A stretch of 64,000 nucleotides of DNA from Arthrinium phaeospermum (Eukaryota > Ascomycota > Sordariomycetes > Amphisphaeriales > Apiosporaceae), in NCBI GenBank assembly GCA_006503535.1, contig QYRS01000003.1:4526001-4590000 (forward strand). Direction: 5' to 3'. The notes below the pieces were generated by a model. The model made no database searches, was not told the DNA's origin, and was given only the letters and a program-made list of their open reading frames with translations. A program made the position numbers and the translations under genes. Positions 31,793 to 44,575 of the stretch are shown here, piece after piece (the first letter of the stretch is position 1; each line of letters opens with the position of its first letter).

Positions 31793-34619
31793 TCCGTGAC
31801 AAAATTGTAGACTAGGGTTGGCGGTGATGTCGGCATTGCATCCATGCTGGCAATGAATGCGTCGTCGCTCAGTCTCGCCAGAAAGAGAGAAAGGATGTAG
31901 AGCTGCAGTGTGCGGGGTAGAGCCATGTTGGTTACGACATTCCTGCTGCAGACAGGCAACAATACCACCCCATGCAAGGGGAAACTTGGACCCGGGAAAT
32001 TGGCATTTCAACAAATGGCGAGGCAAATGACGCCCGATCTTTTTTTCTCCTTCGCTCACTTTCATACGAGGCCATGATCGGCCAATATATTGTTGTCAAG
32101 CCCGGGGCTGAACGGCAGAACTCGAGGATAGAAGTACTGTAAGTGTACACATTTCTCCAGGAATCATCCTCATTCGATGGAAGGGGCTTTCTATATTGAT
32201 CGTTTCGTGTCGTCGGGGGCAACCATGTAGGGAACATACTTGTTAGATATCGGGAAGGGAATAAGGCATATTCCCAGTCGATCTAAGCAATAGCGCTGAT
32301 ATTCGCCCGCATCTACCCCGGATAAAGTCATCAGGCTAGCCATCGCGAACGCTGTGTTAGTCCCCGCCGCTTTTACCCCCGCCGACCCCACTGGCGGAAT
32401 CCGCTACTCTACTTACCTCGCAGCACTGGAGCATCGACGGAGGATGGGGATTCCTCCGACCCCCCTTGTCTTGAATTCCGGTCCAGCAAGAGGCCCGGCT
32501 CCCGAAGCTGCTTCGTAGCGGGACGCGATACGAACCAGTGCCAATTCCGGCTGTCAGCATTTTGCGATGATAGCCAGGAAGATTGGTGGTTATGCATTAC
32601 TGGCCCCATCGTGCAAGACCTCAACTGTCGGGCAACATTGGTCGACTTCCCAAGATATGGCTCCAATACTTACCAGGCGGGGACCTAAACGACGAGCATG
32701 TGGAAGACCTCTCAGTGCACACGACGGGTAATACGTGATCCTCTACCACAACGCTGATGCGTCGAAGTACCTTCCGCAGGTGAAAACGGCTCACCCTAAC
32801 ATCAGCGAAACACAGAAGGTCACACTGGTCGGAGGACGGCGCGGCCACTAGTGACAGGCACAGGCTCGGGGCGGTCCGCAGCGCAGCTACTACCATACGC
32901 AAGCTCATGCCGCCAACGCCTCTGGCCATGCATGCGCGCCGCCCTTGGAAAACGTCGTGAGGCCGACCTAGAACCAACTGGGCATAATCACGAGTGATAG
33001 ACCAGCGACAGCATGCTCCAGTGCCATTCGTCATCGACGATCTTGGGCTGGGCGGGCGTGACGACCACCCCCTTTTCGAAGGACCAAGGCTTGAGCCAAT
33101 CGGGGAAATGCAAAAAAGAGGCCCCTTAGCGACAACCGCCGTGCCGCAGCGATCTTGTCAATCACATACCAAAACCAATTCCGGATTTTCAGGGACATAA
33201 TTTGGAATCCGTATCTCATTGCCATATATGCAAATATGAAATCGGGCAAGCTTTCTTCCTTACCAGGCCCTGATGTTGGAACTCATGAACGATAGGTTTA
33301 TTGATGTTGAGCTCGGTCTCTCCCCGAGCTGGAAAACCCCAGGGTCTTTTTGAACTTTGTCTGCGAGCACGGATGCATCGGTTCTTGACAGGGAGACAGG
33401 GCTTTTGATCTTCCCTGCCGCCCATTGAATAACCGACTGAATTATACGCAGCCGAAGATAAGAAAAAATGTCGGTAAAAAGACCTGCTTGATAACGGAAC
33501 CCAGCTATCTGTACCTAGGTAGGCAGCGCGCGGCCCTGATCGACGAACCGGCCGCCCGGATCTACCCGGCTGGAGCAGACCGCTACTGGGAATGCCAAAC
33601 AGCTCTTTTCTCCTGCGCGAGTCATCCAGATAGCGATAGCCACATCGACCAACCCCGATTGGCAACCCCGGCTCTGGGGACCCCAATGCTAGAGCATCGA
33701 TGGCGATGGCAGCATTGGATCATCAGCCTTATTGACGAGTACGACGAGAGTTCATCTCGAAGGCCATTGAGCCACGGGCCAGCCAAACCTTAGCTGCGAA
33801 CTCTTAGCGGAACGCTGCCCGGGGCGGATTGTCACCCACTTTTTGGTGGTGCAGGCCACGCCACGTCAGTGCAGGGCTGCAACGCAACAGCGCATTACAA
33901 GCATTCGGCGGCAGTTGAGATTGCCGAATGGTCGCACAGGACCCGACAAGCTGGACGCCTCCCGCAAGTCAGCGATTAGTCACCGACGTTGACATCTGCA
34001 GCTCTGGCATACATATGGCCTGACTAAAAGCATGGCTGGCCCATCGAAACAATTGCCGAGCTGCAGTTGAAGCTCGCTCGTGTCATGTTGCCTGTCGCGA
34101 GAGGTGAGAAAAACGCAGCATTGAGCCGCCCCACCGGTAACTTCAACGGTGAGGGTCCGCCCTGCAGCAAGTTTTGCCCGTTTTTTGCCCCCAAACTTGC
34201 CCAAGCTGCCCTGGGCCCTTCCCTGGAGCTCCAAGACGCTGCCCCTGGCCTAGCGGACCTGCGGACCCGGCAATTATCGTTAGCGACCGAGCCTCGGCAA
34301 ATTCCATCGCATCGTTCGTCTTTTTCTTGTGGGCGAGCAGGTCCCACGAACCTATTGAAACACCACCCGCGCTACAGCGAACGTCCCGAAGTCGCATTGT
34401 TGTCGAATGATCGTCGGCGGTAGCCAGATTAAAGGGGAACTTAAATTAGTTACCGTCACAATGGACTCGAGGAGGCCGGGCAGGGTCGCAGCTAAATAAA
34501 TACCCGCCGGCGGGCGCAATCAGCAGCAGCGTCGAAGGCGCAAAAAGAAAAGACGACGAAGCCAGCCCGTGTTTTGACAGCCAGCCAGCCATTCTTTCTT
34601 TCCACAACCACCGCCCAAA
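31793..34619. other. Gene-poor stretch with coding remnants
   Basis: Several short frames look like pieces of former genes. On the minus strand near 32190-32390 one reads MTLSGVDAGEYQRYCLDRLG; near 32440-32660 one reads SSWLSSQNADSRNWHWFVSR; near 33000-33140 one reads FPDWLKPWSFEKGVVVTP and ends in SLVYHS. Each is cut by stops within 50-100 codons, and I cannot join them into one gene or name the family. A TATA-like ctaaataaatacccgcc near 34491 precedes the thioesterase gene. Confidence 0.4.
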
Positions 34620-35338
34620 ATGCCGTCTAAAAGAGCCGATATGGTACAATTCGATTGGAGGATGAGCGAGAAGGCGACTCCGGAGGAACGGATTGCCAAG
34701 CTCAAGGAGTATCTCGCATGGGGAAAGTCTCAACCCAGAGACCCCAAGGTAAGTGACGAAGAAGCCGCGGTGCCAAGTCGCGAGGTCGACGGAACGACGC
34801 CCTTCTTGGGAAACGCGTTGCGTCCTCGCGCACGGCTCCTCGCGGCTGTTCCCGAAGCCGCCAGCCCAGCCAGCCCGATCGACATACCAGACCGACTAAC
34901 CCTTCCTTTGCGCCCCAGGACTGGCAAACGTTCATCGAGCCGTACCTGACAGTGCACTCGTACACCTTGACGCCCTTCCCGAGCGTCACCTTCCGCCTGG
35001 ACACGCAGCCCGTGCACGCCAACGGCAGCGGCAACCTGCACGGCGGCTGCACGGCCACCCTCTACGACTTCTGCACCAGCTGGCCCCTGCACCTCATCGC
35101 CAAGCCCGGCTTCTGGCAGCATTTGGGTGTGAGCCGCACCCTCAACTGCACCTACCTGCGGCCCATCCCCATCGGCACCGTCGTCGACATCCACTGCGAG
35201 GCCATCCAGACGGGCGCCAAGATGGGCGTCACCCGCGGCGTCATGCGCCGCGTCGAGAAGGACGGCTCGCTCGGGCCCGTCTTGACCATCTGCGAGCACG
35301 GCAAGTTCAACTCGGATCCCCCGGCGCCCAAGCTGTAA
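34620..35338 (+). CDS. HotDog-fold acyl-CoA thioesterase (PaaI / ACOT13-like)
   Basis: Two exons (34620-34748 and 34919-35338; 170-nt intron) give 182 aa. The HotDog signature [20 protein letters not shown] holds the catalytic-type Asn/Gly and HGG turn that start the central helix. The strands [33 protein letters not shown] and [20 protein letters not shown] complete the fold. Family members hydrolyse acyl-CoA thioesters, often as tetramers, in cytosol or mitochondria. The charged N-terminus ([19 protein letters not shown]) is a helical extension seen in fungal homologues. No organelle-targeting signal is obvious. It stands alone at the border of the gene-poor right half. Confidence 0.9.
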
Positions 35339-37327
35339 GCCGGTCAGTTTTGGAAACGAAATATAGACGATGGTCGCGGGCATTGAGAGAATGCACAGCG
35401 ACTCCATACAGACTCAGGATATCCACTAGAATAGAGGCCGCGCTGAAGCAGCGACCAGCGTGGGCTTAGATAAAAGGTCACATGATTAATCAAGCGTTTT
35501 CGCGCCAATTTCAACATCATGCATTATCAAAGTTCAGGTGCACTCATTTGGCCACCTTCCAGCCACTTTGGACAGTGTTCGCAACAGGAAGCAAATTGAA
35601 ACTGGGACTCCGCTGACGGGGCAAACTGATAGCATTCAGGCCTGCGGCGTGAGGCTGTTAGCTGCTGCCACAGCTTGTCACGAGGACTAAGGATGTATAC
35701 TACATACCTTTTGCGGTATAACGCGGAGACCAGCTTAGTAAGACGACAGAGGAAATGCTCATGACTAATATTGCCTGGCTTTCGGAGACAGCAGCTAGAC
35801 GCAAGTGACCCAAAGGAGGACCACGGTAATATGTGAGAGTTTCACGGTGTGGTGTTCTGTTTATAGAACGGGTCGCGGGTTTCTCTTCCTGGTCTGTGGT
35901 GGAATGGATCTGGGCTTCGGCAAGAAGACTGTGTCAAGAGTTCGCTGCGATCCATTTGCTCTCACCAGGACCTCCCGTTGTCGATGTACTTCGTCAGTGA
36001 TAGGTAGCACACGGGCGGCATCTCACCCCGAGGGGCGGGGTAGCATAGTATCATTACCACCAAACTGCGATTAGGCAAGCATTGTGCTTAGTTTGCGTGT
36101 CGATGGGAAAGTTCCCCAAAAGCTCCCGTCCTGCCCGTCCTGCCCGTCTTTTCCCATGCACCCAACCTTGTCCATGCACTCACTACTGGCTGGCTACCAC
36201 CGTAATTACTGCAGCTGCACATCTGTACTCGATGGTCCTGCCTCGTCGCTCGTGATAAGTAAAGCGCGCCTTGCCCATTGGCCAACATAAGTCCTCAGCT
36301 CTATCGGCAAGAATACAGACCATATACCTCAATGGCCGAAAGAGAGTCACATGTTGAATGCCTCTTCTCGTATCATGCTCGCGTGGTACTGCGGAGTATA
36401 AGGGGCAGGGAGTCTTTCCCAACGGGTCAGAGTCGGTTTGGTTTATCGATGAGCCTTCACGGAACAACCAAAGCCACCTGCAATTAGCGAGACTCTGAAT
36501 GCCATATATAAGAGGGGCATCGTCGCCATCGACAGTCTCTCTAATCGGCTTCAAACTCCTCGCGACTGCCGGTGGTATATGGAACGAATCGTGACCCATG
36601 CTCGTAGTCTGGCGGCCTAGTAGGTAGACCGTGCATTTGTTATACACGTACCGCAGTATGTATAGGTTTGAAAGGAGAAGGAGAAGGTAGCACTACAAAC
36701 AAGGTGAAAGAGCCACATGCAAACCAGGAATAGAGCTTCTGGAAATCATATTCGAAGTCGTCAAGGGGTGGCGGTGTTGTCCACTTGGGTTTCCCTCAGG
36801 CTACGGATTTTGAATATCAGGCGGGTTTGAGAGGCGGGATGATTGGATTACACCGATCGCGCAGAACAGAGATCCTTGATATGTTACACTCACACGGACC
36901 AGACAATTGTTGATATGTCACACTCACACGCACCAGACATTTCTTCATTCGGACCCTACTAACCGATGCAGCCTGCTGCGTGACGTAGCTTGCAGGGGTC
37001 GTGGCTCGGCGCTGGCGGCCGCGCGCGACAGTCAGCTAGCAGACGCAGCTACATATTGTGCTCGGAGGTACAAACTGCCTCCTGCTGAGGTATCCTCCAC
37101 AGCAATCCATCAACTGCGATTGGACGAACTTCACTAAGCTTTTCCGTTCATGCTGCATCGCCAGCCCTCCCTGCGCGCATCAGAAAAGTTGCTGATCTAC
37201 TGTCGAGCCTAGAATATCCCACACCGAAGATTGTACATGCAAGAGAATGCCATATAGGCCAGACAACTAGAGGGCTACCTCTCTATTCTTTTTTCTCCTG
37301 GATCAAGGTAGCTATTCTTACACTGGC
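35339..37327. other. Intergenic stretch, including a 34-nt direct repeat
   Basis: About 2 kb between the thioesterase and the first element of the tandem small-gene array. Apart from the direct repeat at 36877-36944 and short meaningless frames, I see nothing. Confidence 0.5.
36877..36944. repeat. Two tandem copies of a 34-nt unit
   Basis: Unit 1 (36877-36910) and unit 2 (36911-36944) share tgatatgt-acactcacacg and accagaca with a few substitutions. It is a short direct duplication of unknown meaning. Confidence 0.85.
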
Positions 37328-37344
37328 TATATAAAGCACCATGG
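37328..37344 (+). promoter_or_regulatory. TATA/CCATGG core element, array member 1
   Basis: TATATAAAG followed by caCCATGG, 259 nt before the first codon. The same TATAAA-then-CCAT arrangement recurs before members 3, 4, 7, 8 and 9. Confidence 0.6.
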
Positions 37345-37586
37345 CCTGCACATAAACCACGAGATGAAAATTCTCATCGAACACCGAACCCAAGAAAAGC
37401 ACACTTAGTACTGTCCCTTCATATACAACAACACTTTTCTAGACTCTCTCGGTTTCCCTCTGCTATCGTGTTGTCTTCGAGCCTCCTCTCTCCGGGACTT
37501 AGTGTTTCTGAATCCCCTGGTTCTCCTGAACTTGAACACCGTCGACCTGTCTTTCCGCATCAGTGCTTCGGCTTGAACCTGTTACA

Positions 37587-38148
37587 ACGAGCGATTCATC
37601 TCGCCGTCGTATATACGGAGGGTATGTTGTCGCATAGTTCCACCTCTTTTACCCCCATTCCCTCTACCACTTTGCTACATAAGTCCGTCTCCTTGGTGCA
37701 TTTCATTTTCAAGAGCCTCTGTTTGGACAGAGTGGTAGTCACTCTTCTCCATTGATCTCTAGCCAGAAGCCAAGGCCGGATCACTGCCCATAGCCCAAGT
37801 CATCGCTTCCTGACCTATGTGTATTCTCGTCAGGACAGAGACAACTGTCATCGTCATCCCCTTCTACAGGCACCACCGTCCCCAATTCAGTACACCTAGT
37901 CTAAGGAATCCGATGATAGCGAAACCCATTCAAAGCCTTCCCACTTCGTCGCTCAGAACATAGAATCTTCCTCCAAGGCATCAATTTCGCAGCAGAACGT
38001 GGCGTCGTACATGTCGGAAACCAACAGCGGCGGCGACCCTGTTACAGCTCTCTCTCTTCGTCCGTCTACCAAGAACATCGCCGACCGCCGGGCCAAGGTC
38101 AACCAAGACGTGGCTGCAGCATTGACTGTCCTCGAAAAATCCCAGTAG
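37587..38148 (+). pseudogene. Array member 1: small basic protein, ATG replaced by ACG
   Basis: Exons 37587-37621 and 37920-38148 (298-nt intron) would give 87 aa. Exon 1 aligns codon by codon with its siblings, but the start codon position reads ACG, and no in-frame ATG exists upstream before a stop. The rest is open: ETHSKPSH, then SYMSETNSGGDPVTALSLRP, then RRAKVNQDVAAALTVLEKSQ. So it is either a recent pseudogene or uses a non-AUG start. The 3' intron is clear: donor GTAAGT at 38181, 32 nt after the stop, branch ctgactaac and acceptor ending at 38274. Confidence 0.7.
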
Positions 38149-38274
38149 ACCAAACACCGCGGCTTTCTATGGAATCAGATGTAAGTTATATGCCAACATA
38201 AGCTTGGCTCTTAGCCTTAGGAACCACGTCCCGATATCATCATTGGCCAACAGACCTGACTAACAAGCATACAG

Positions 38275-40230
38275 TGCGGATGTAGTGCAAGCACCGTCCC
38301 CTCACCTAAATGCCCTATCCTCACAAATTTCCGATGACACAAGGCTAAGCTTATCGGCTTCGGCAGCTGCCGAATTGACCCAATAGAGTGGATTCAGGCC
38401 TAACGCGTGGGGCTAACAGGATTGTCGCACTGGGCTATCCTTTGCTACTTACAGGCGTACCTGATCACTTGCTAGGATCTAGCCGCCAGATAGGGAAGAT
38501 CACTGGATATGTCCATTTTCATGGTTCATTGCACCGATACGTACTGCTTCGAATCGCAGTTCAAAGCCATTGGTCATTGGAGAGATGGAGCACAGCTGGG
38601 AATTCCTAACTTATTGTTATATGAATTGACATCTTCCGTTCCGACTTCACCGTTTCTTGTTGATCAATTGTGCCCAATGACATCTGTTCCTGGATGCGAC
38701 TCATCGGAGACTCACTTTCCAATGCCATCTGATGGCCCCAAGTTAGTTTTGTTTGATAGAAGCTTAGAAGCCGAGTAGATAATTTTGAAATTTCTCCGAC
38801 CCGACCACTGGGTTAGTTTTGCAGACTGTCAAGTGGGCGTGTAAGTCACTCAATAAATGTTTGCAGCTAGATACATTGCTTTGTGCGAGATTGGGGATCA
38901 AACCCCGGGTCCGTGATAACTGTCCTCTTGCGGTGCAAGATGCGAGTCTACGTGGGTGCATTTCGGTTTGTGACAAATGACTTGGACAATTGGCGATACA
39001 GATGATCTTGGTCGTGATCCCCGACGGAAGGGATGCTGCTTAGCCACATTGATACATTCTCTTGAGTGCTTCATGGCCACTCTTAGCCACTCACTCTTAA
39101 GTAAGCTTACCTGACGCCACATTGCGTGCATGCTTAGCTCTAGAGCCTACGAATGTCGCAATGGCCTTGCCGGTGTTCCGTCAGTTCCACTGCGCCCAAC
39201 AATGGGTTCTTATCGTAGTAGGAGAGGGGCATGTTTCTTTCTAACGGACGAGAGTCGAGTCAGTGTCAACATGATGGGCTTCACCGGGCAAGGCGAACCT
39301 GCTGCGATTGAAGAAAAGCTGAATGTGAATAACCAGAGAGTGTGCGCGAGGCCGTCACTATTTGTGATCTTTGTCTTTGGATTCAATCCTTGCCACAGCC
39401 CAAACACCAAAATCTGTCGAAATATCAGCATTCTTTCGTAGCCTGGTGTCCTGTCATGTTGTTCACTTGTTTTATTCCGCATGTAGTGCGATGTTGATTG
39501 GGAGGTAACGCAATATGAAGAACAGGAAGACAGAATCAATAATAATAATCTGGTAGAGATAGAGAAGAGAGAGGTGTCTTTTGATTTCTTAGAGGCTACG
39601 GTTCTAATCCAGCGACCGTTAACACTTAATCAAGGGAGTCGACAATTAATCGAGTGAATTTCAAGAGGGAGTTGGGATCCGATTGCACCCCCCGCGTATA
39701 GTTGAAATGGTGAACGGGCACACATAGGAACATGAGTGGAAAGCGGAGCGACGGGATAGAGACTGGAGTTGCAACGGCGATTTTCAAAGGCGTCACAAGC
39801 AATAGGTTCAGCAAAAAGTTGTCGCAGAGGGGCGAGCGAGCAGGGTAACAAAAGATGTACCGTCTACCTCGCTCAAGACCGCCACTAACGCTCGACAAAT
39901 AGTACTGGTACCGCCAGAATTAGCCTTGTGCCCTGGCACACGATTTCGGGCAGCTCTTGTGATGGCTACAGTCGACCGTTGCAGGCAGCAAGGATCTCGG
40001 AAAGCGCGACCGCCAATCGCCTGCTAAAAAGGAGGCAGGCTGTCCAATGAGAGGTTTGGTCCATCGGCATGGATCCACCACCATCAGCAACTCCTGAAAT
40101 ACTCTCGTGGTTGCTACACCGAAAGTAGAGCAGAAAGAAGTGCTGAATAGCCCTTCGGAGCAAATAGATCTTGCCTCTTCGTCTTCCTGTTGATTGGAAG
40201 GATTCTGGGCTGAGATCGGTATGTGACGTC
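38275..40230. other. Array spacer 1-2
   Basis: No gene recognised. Short frames on both strands lack family features. It contains the promoter of member 2. Confidence 0.5.
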
Positions 40231-40239
40231 TATTTAAAC
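40231..40239 (+). promoter_or_regulatory. TATA-like element, array member 2
   Basis: TATTTAAAC lies 293 nt before the ATG of member 2, a distance like that of its siblings. The CCATGG part is missing, so the call rests on position and AT content. Confidence 0.4.
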
Positions 40240-40523
40240 TAACGACTTCCCCAGCTTCCCCTACGATGGTCGTCTTGAAAGCTCGTCATCAAGCACCAAG
40301 GGGAAAGCAAGCATCATTCTATCGCGCTCCCGAGATCGTAGCATCATTTTGTCCCCCATTAGCTCTCGCCATTGTCATTACAGGAAGAGACCGCCATAGC
40401 CCAAGGTTGTTCTCTGTCCAGATTTCATCCCCAAGCCACCCTGGCCTGACACTGGTCTTCTCAGGACTTGATAGCCACTTGCCTTTCCATCTCCCTGGCT
40501 TATAACTATAGGAATCGTCACAA

Positions 40524-41133
40524 TGGGAGAATCATCTGATCGATGTGTTTATGGAGGGTATGTTGTCTGATGTTTCTTCCCTTGCAAACCTCTTCCATTG
40601 CGATCCTTCTGATGGTGGCCATGTGCCATCCGGCGTCGTAAATGCGGTTCTTTTCATATCATTGCTTTCAAACTACACCACGTGCCAAGTACATAAGGAG
40701 AAGGTACATGTAGCCATCACTAGCCCTCCCGCATTATGGATGGTACCTAGTTCCTAGCTTCCAGATTCCAACCCTTTTTATTGGGGATCTTCCCTGCTAC
40801 CCCTCCTCACCCCACCTTTCCCCTCCAATTGCAATTGGCAGCACTTATGCCTGGCACCTGGAACTGGTCTATCTTGCTGCATACATTCTTATATATAACA
40901 GTGAAACCCCCTCCAAGCGCTCCCACGTCGTCGCCGAAAACACCAGCTCCCCTTCCAAGGCATCTATGGCACGCATGAACGTGAAATCGTACATGGAGTC
41001 TAAGAACGGGGGCGGAGACCCGGTCACAGCTCTTTCTCTTCGCCCCTCGTTGTCCAAGAGCGTCACCGACCGCCAGACAAAGGTTCAGCGCGAGATGGCG
41101 GCATCGCTGGCTGTACTTGACAGGTCTCAGTAG
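40524..41133 (+). CDS. Array member 2: small basic protein of the tandem family
   Basis: Exons 40524-40558 and 40902-41133 (343-nt intron, acceptor TATATAACAG) give 88 aa. The protein reads MGESSDRCVYGG, ETPSKRSH, a linker SSPSKASMARMN, then KSYMESKNGGGDPVTALSL and RQTKVQREMAASLAVLDRSQ. It has all family parts and looks intact. A GTAAGT donor lies at 41166, 32 nt after the stop. The fold is unknown; the C-terminal third should form an amphipathic helix, and the linker is rich in Ser/Lys and likely disordered. No targeting signal is seen. Confidence 0.75.
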
Positions 41134-43701
41134 ACCGCATATGGTGTGCTAAACCTCGATCAGACGTAAGTGTCATGCCATAAGTCGGGATCCCAACCCA
41201 GACATCATTGCTGGCCAATTGTACTGATAAGTGAGTGATACCAAGGGCGGTTTCCATTGGGTGTAACATGCTGCTCCCAACGGCCTGGATGCTGATACTA
41301 GGGGGTGGGATGTCTAGGAGCGTTCTTGTGTAAGTGCTGCGGAGCGGGTACCTGGTTTAACCTCATCTACGGCAGCAGCCGGCGTGGGCAAGTGCCGGAC
41401 GGATAGGGCTACTAGCATCATCGCATCTGGGCCATCTTTACTTATGGTGGTACCTTGCAGATGTGGGTAATCTTCCGACTGGGATCTACCAGCCACAATA
41501 CTGTAATGTATTTTCCCGGCCGTTTTACAATTGACTCTTACGCGAGATTGATGTCTCCTTTTTTTCTTTTGGCCTACTCGCTCGTCCCACAAACGTGCCA
41601 CTGAATGACCTGATCCTTTATCCAATCCACCAAGGTTTTAGTCAGACCAGCGCTTCTCTCGACTCTCTCCGATCACTCACACTCGTGTTCATGTAAATTC
41701 TGAGGCCTGCCATACAATTCTCGGTGTTTTCCTGCGCAACAATTGAGTTCGTTTGACTGCCAACTCGACTGCCTCGCCCAACCTATCCACGCACTCATGC
41801 GCCAATGCCAGTCTTTCATTGCTTGCGAGTTGGCCGACATCCGCTGCGGAATACTCAGGGCTATCTAAGACACTCGAAAATGTTCACTGTCAGTCTCAGA
41901 GGATCGCTTGTCACGCTACGACAACAGGAAACAAGCTGTTGATTGAAGCCAAGTCAAGGCAAGTAAAGGATACTCCGCGGGCCGGTTTGTGTTTGACGCC
42001 GTACGGATCCCTCTACCTAGCATTACCCTGACTGACGTGGTCCTCATCTTAGACACTATGGGGCATAGTTCCCGTTCTCTCGCCTATAGATTCTTCATGG
42101 CCCTCATGGCCAAGCCCGCCGGTCGTTTAGTCAGGAGTGCCTGGTAGTTGGTATTACATCTGCACTACTGTCTTGTCCTGCACTAGACGGGCTGCCTCTT
42201 CTCGACCACCCACGTCAGTTTCCATGTCTAATCACATTGGGCAGTCGCATGTGTAAGGATACTCACGATTGCGGGGTGTGTGCCCGTCTATACGCAAATG
42301 CAAGGGTATGTCAGTCTGAACCTGAGTGCGGATATTATGCCGAAACAAAAGCTTATCTGCGATCATCGTCTGATGGGCTTGCTGCAGAGGCTAGAGCCAA
42401 TGACCATGGGAAAGAACAGATCTGAACCATCCAGGCTCCCTTTGAGGTCACAGATGATGCGCCTCCTGTCTATCCCCCTCATTTCGGCAGCTTCCTCAGG
42501 GCAGATCTCCTATCAGTCTATACCACTACCTATCAGCCCAGCCAGGACGCTCCTGCAACGTCATCGTGTCTGCAATACGAAGCGAAAGCTTGAAGAGTCA
42601 GCAGGACACTGGTATGCTGCATCCACCATGTTAGCATCCTCAACATCGTTCCTGTCCAGAGTAAAAGCACTTTGCCCGGCAACAACAGCGAGAGAAATAT
42701 GTATTATCTTCCCCCCTCCCCCCACGAGCTGCATCGCGTGAACTATCGCGACTGAGGTGCGGTGACTAGCAACGACATACGAGCGGCTGTTGTCGACTGT
42801 CGCCTGTGTGTGTGTATACTGTCAGGAAGCAGGGCGGCATTCCCAATTCACACGGATAGGATTCGATGGTGTGATGACCAAAAACACCGCCAGTGCGAGG
42901 ATGATTGACGTGGTAGAGACAAGCAGCGACCCCATTGCTACTGGCAAGAAGGGGAATGGCGTGCACATTACCAGCTACAGACTTTGCAATTCGCATTCTG
43001 CCAACCGTTTAATGCCGTCCTCAGTTCGTTTCAGCTGCATCCAATGGTTGGGATTGTCTTAGCCGCTTCCAGCTATCTACTTGCGAGTGGCCCAGCTACT
43101 TGACCTGCCGACAGCTCGATACTGGTGTCCGGCGAGGAGGTCGTCGTCCCAAGGAGGTTTTGATGGCAACATCGACCAATGCTGCTGTACTGATGTCAGA
43201 GAATGAATCTCGGCCCTTGAGCAGATCGCGGCCACACTCGACAATGTTTGCACCTCTTCTTGTCGATGTTCCTGCATTAGTGTCAGGATTTCGGTGAGCT
43301 CAAAGCAAGGGAAGAGGAGGGGGTGCATACCCACATCCAGTACTACATGGACAAAGAGCCGTGTACAACTGGCACTACAAGACCGGGAAAATACGGACAT
43401 GATCTGATCCCACCTTACCATCCGCCCGGTCCCCGTCCTCCACCTGTGATTGGGTCCCACATCAAGTCCACCAGTTATGGCCTGTGAAATATGACCGGCC
43501 TCTATTGGAGGACGCGATGCCTGAGGATATCTTGATAGATGCTGTGCGTCTGATACTAACGTGCGAGCGATGCAATTCCCCGTGCAGTGTGATTTGCTGG
43601 CCGGTACTTGCATTTTCTCGCTCATGCTACTCCAAGAGGTAGGTAGCAGGTTCAAGAGTCGAACTCGAACGGACAGGCTTGGACCGAATGTGGTGCTGCT
43701 C
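41134..43701. other. Array spacer 2-3
   Basis: About 2.6 kb without a recognised gene. A minus-strand frame of 192 codons (43077-43655) has no motifs and a composition unlike the confirmed genes, so I do not call it. Confidence 0.5.
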
Positions 43702-43716
43702 TATAAAGATCCATGG
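43702..43716 (+). promoter_or_regulatory. TATA/CCATGG core element, array member 3
   Basis: TATAAAG followed by atCCATGGG, 280 nt before the ATG of member 3; same layout as at members 1, 4, 7, 8 and 9. Confidence 0.6.
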
Positions 43717-43981
43717 GCTTTCCTCCTCTTTCTCAGTGTTGTTGGAAGCTCCCATCATCGAAGAACAAGCAAGGCCAGGCGAGAGAGCTCATCTTCTTGG
43801 CTACCTATTCTGTTCATCGCCTCTCGATTACTTTTGTGCATCGAATGCTACAGACCCCATACTGTCACCTCTGCCCACTACTTGTCTATTCTATTGCACA
43901 TCTACTCGCCTGATTTTGACCCTCCTTGGTACCCCCGGCTTGTCTACTGCATTCAAGCTCGTATACTCCCACGGCCTAACG

Positions 43982-44575
43982 ATGACTCGTTCATCTGAGC
44001 AAAGTATCTATGGAGGGTATGTTGCTGCGATCATATTACCTTCTCGCTCCTCTTGGCTCTCTGTTCTCTCTCTCAACATCTACGCCCTTTAAGTGTCCGA
44101 GTTCTTCTCCCTAAGCCAAGACCCTTGGCTGGGAAAATGACCGTCCTGATTCCATTCATGAATCACATACGCAAGCCCTCTCCCGCCCAGCCATCTTCAT
44201 AGTGGTTCGACTTGTTGAGTACGACAATCGACTGCCTTGTCTCATTGACATCTTCACTCCTTTTTTAGCCCTCTTCCATCGTTACCTGAGTAGGTAGGAT
44301 GCTGAAGCTGGGAGCTCATTGTCGTTGTTGATCTGGATGCTATGATACTCACACAGAATAGCGAGACCCCATCCAAGCCCTCCCATGCCATCGATGAGAG
44401 AATCAAGTCCTCCAAGAAGTCAATTGCGAAGGGGGAAGTCGACTCGTACATGTCGACCATCAACGGGGGAGGGGATCCAGTGACGGCCGTGGCCCTGAGA
44501 CCAGGGTCCTCATCTGGGAGCGCTGCCGAACGGCGGGCCAGGATCGAGCGTGAGATGGCCAAGGTCTCGAGATAG
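43982..44575 (+). CDS. Array member 3: small basic protein of the tandem family
   Basis: Exons 43982-44016 and 44362-44575 (345-nt intron) give 82 aa. The protein reads MTRSSEQSIYGG, ETPSKPSHAIDE, SSKKSIAKGE, then SYMSTINGGGDPVTAVALRP and RRARIEREMAKVSR. It is the shortest intact member because the C-terminal helix ends early. A GTAAGT donor follows the stop by 49 nt (44625). Exon 1 and its surroundings closely resemble member 6, suggesting a more recent common origin of these two. Confidence 0.77.

Noticed and set aside
38883..38930. tRNA-like T-arm sequence (gatcaaaccccgggtcc)
   Set aside because: No matching acceptor or anticodon stems can be drawn around it on either strand.
43077..43655. 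Minus-strand frame of 192 codons between array members 2 and 3
   Set aside because: Composition (S/H/R/Q mixture) and absence of motifs suggest chance or a heavily decayed remnant.
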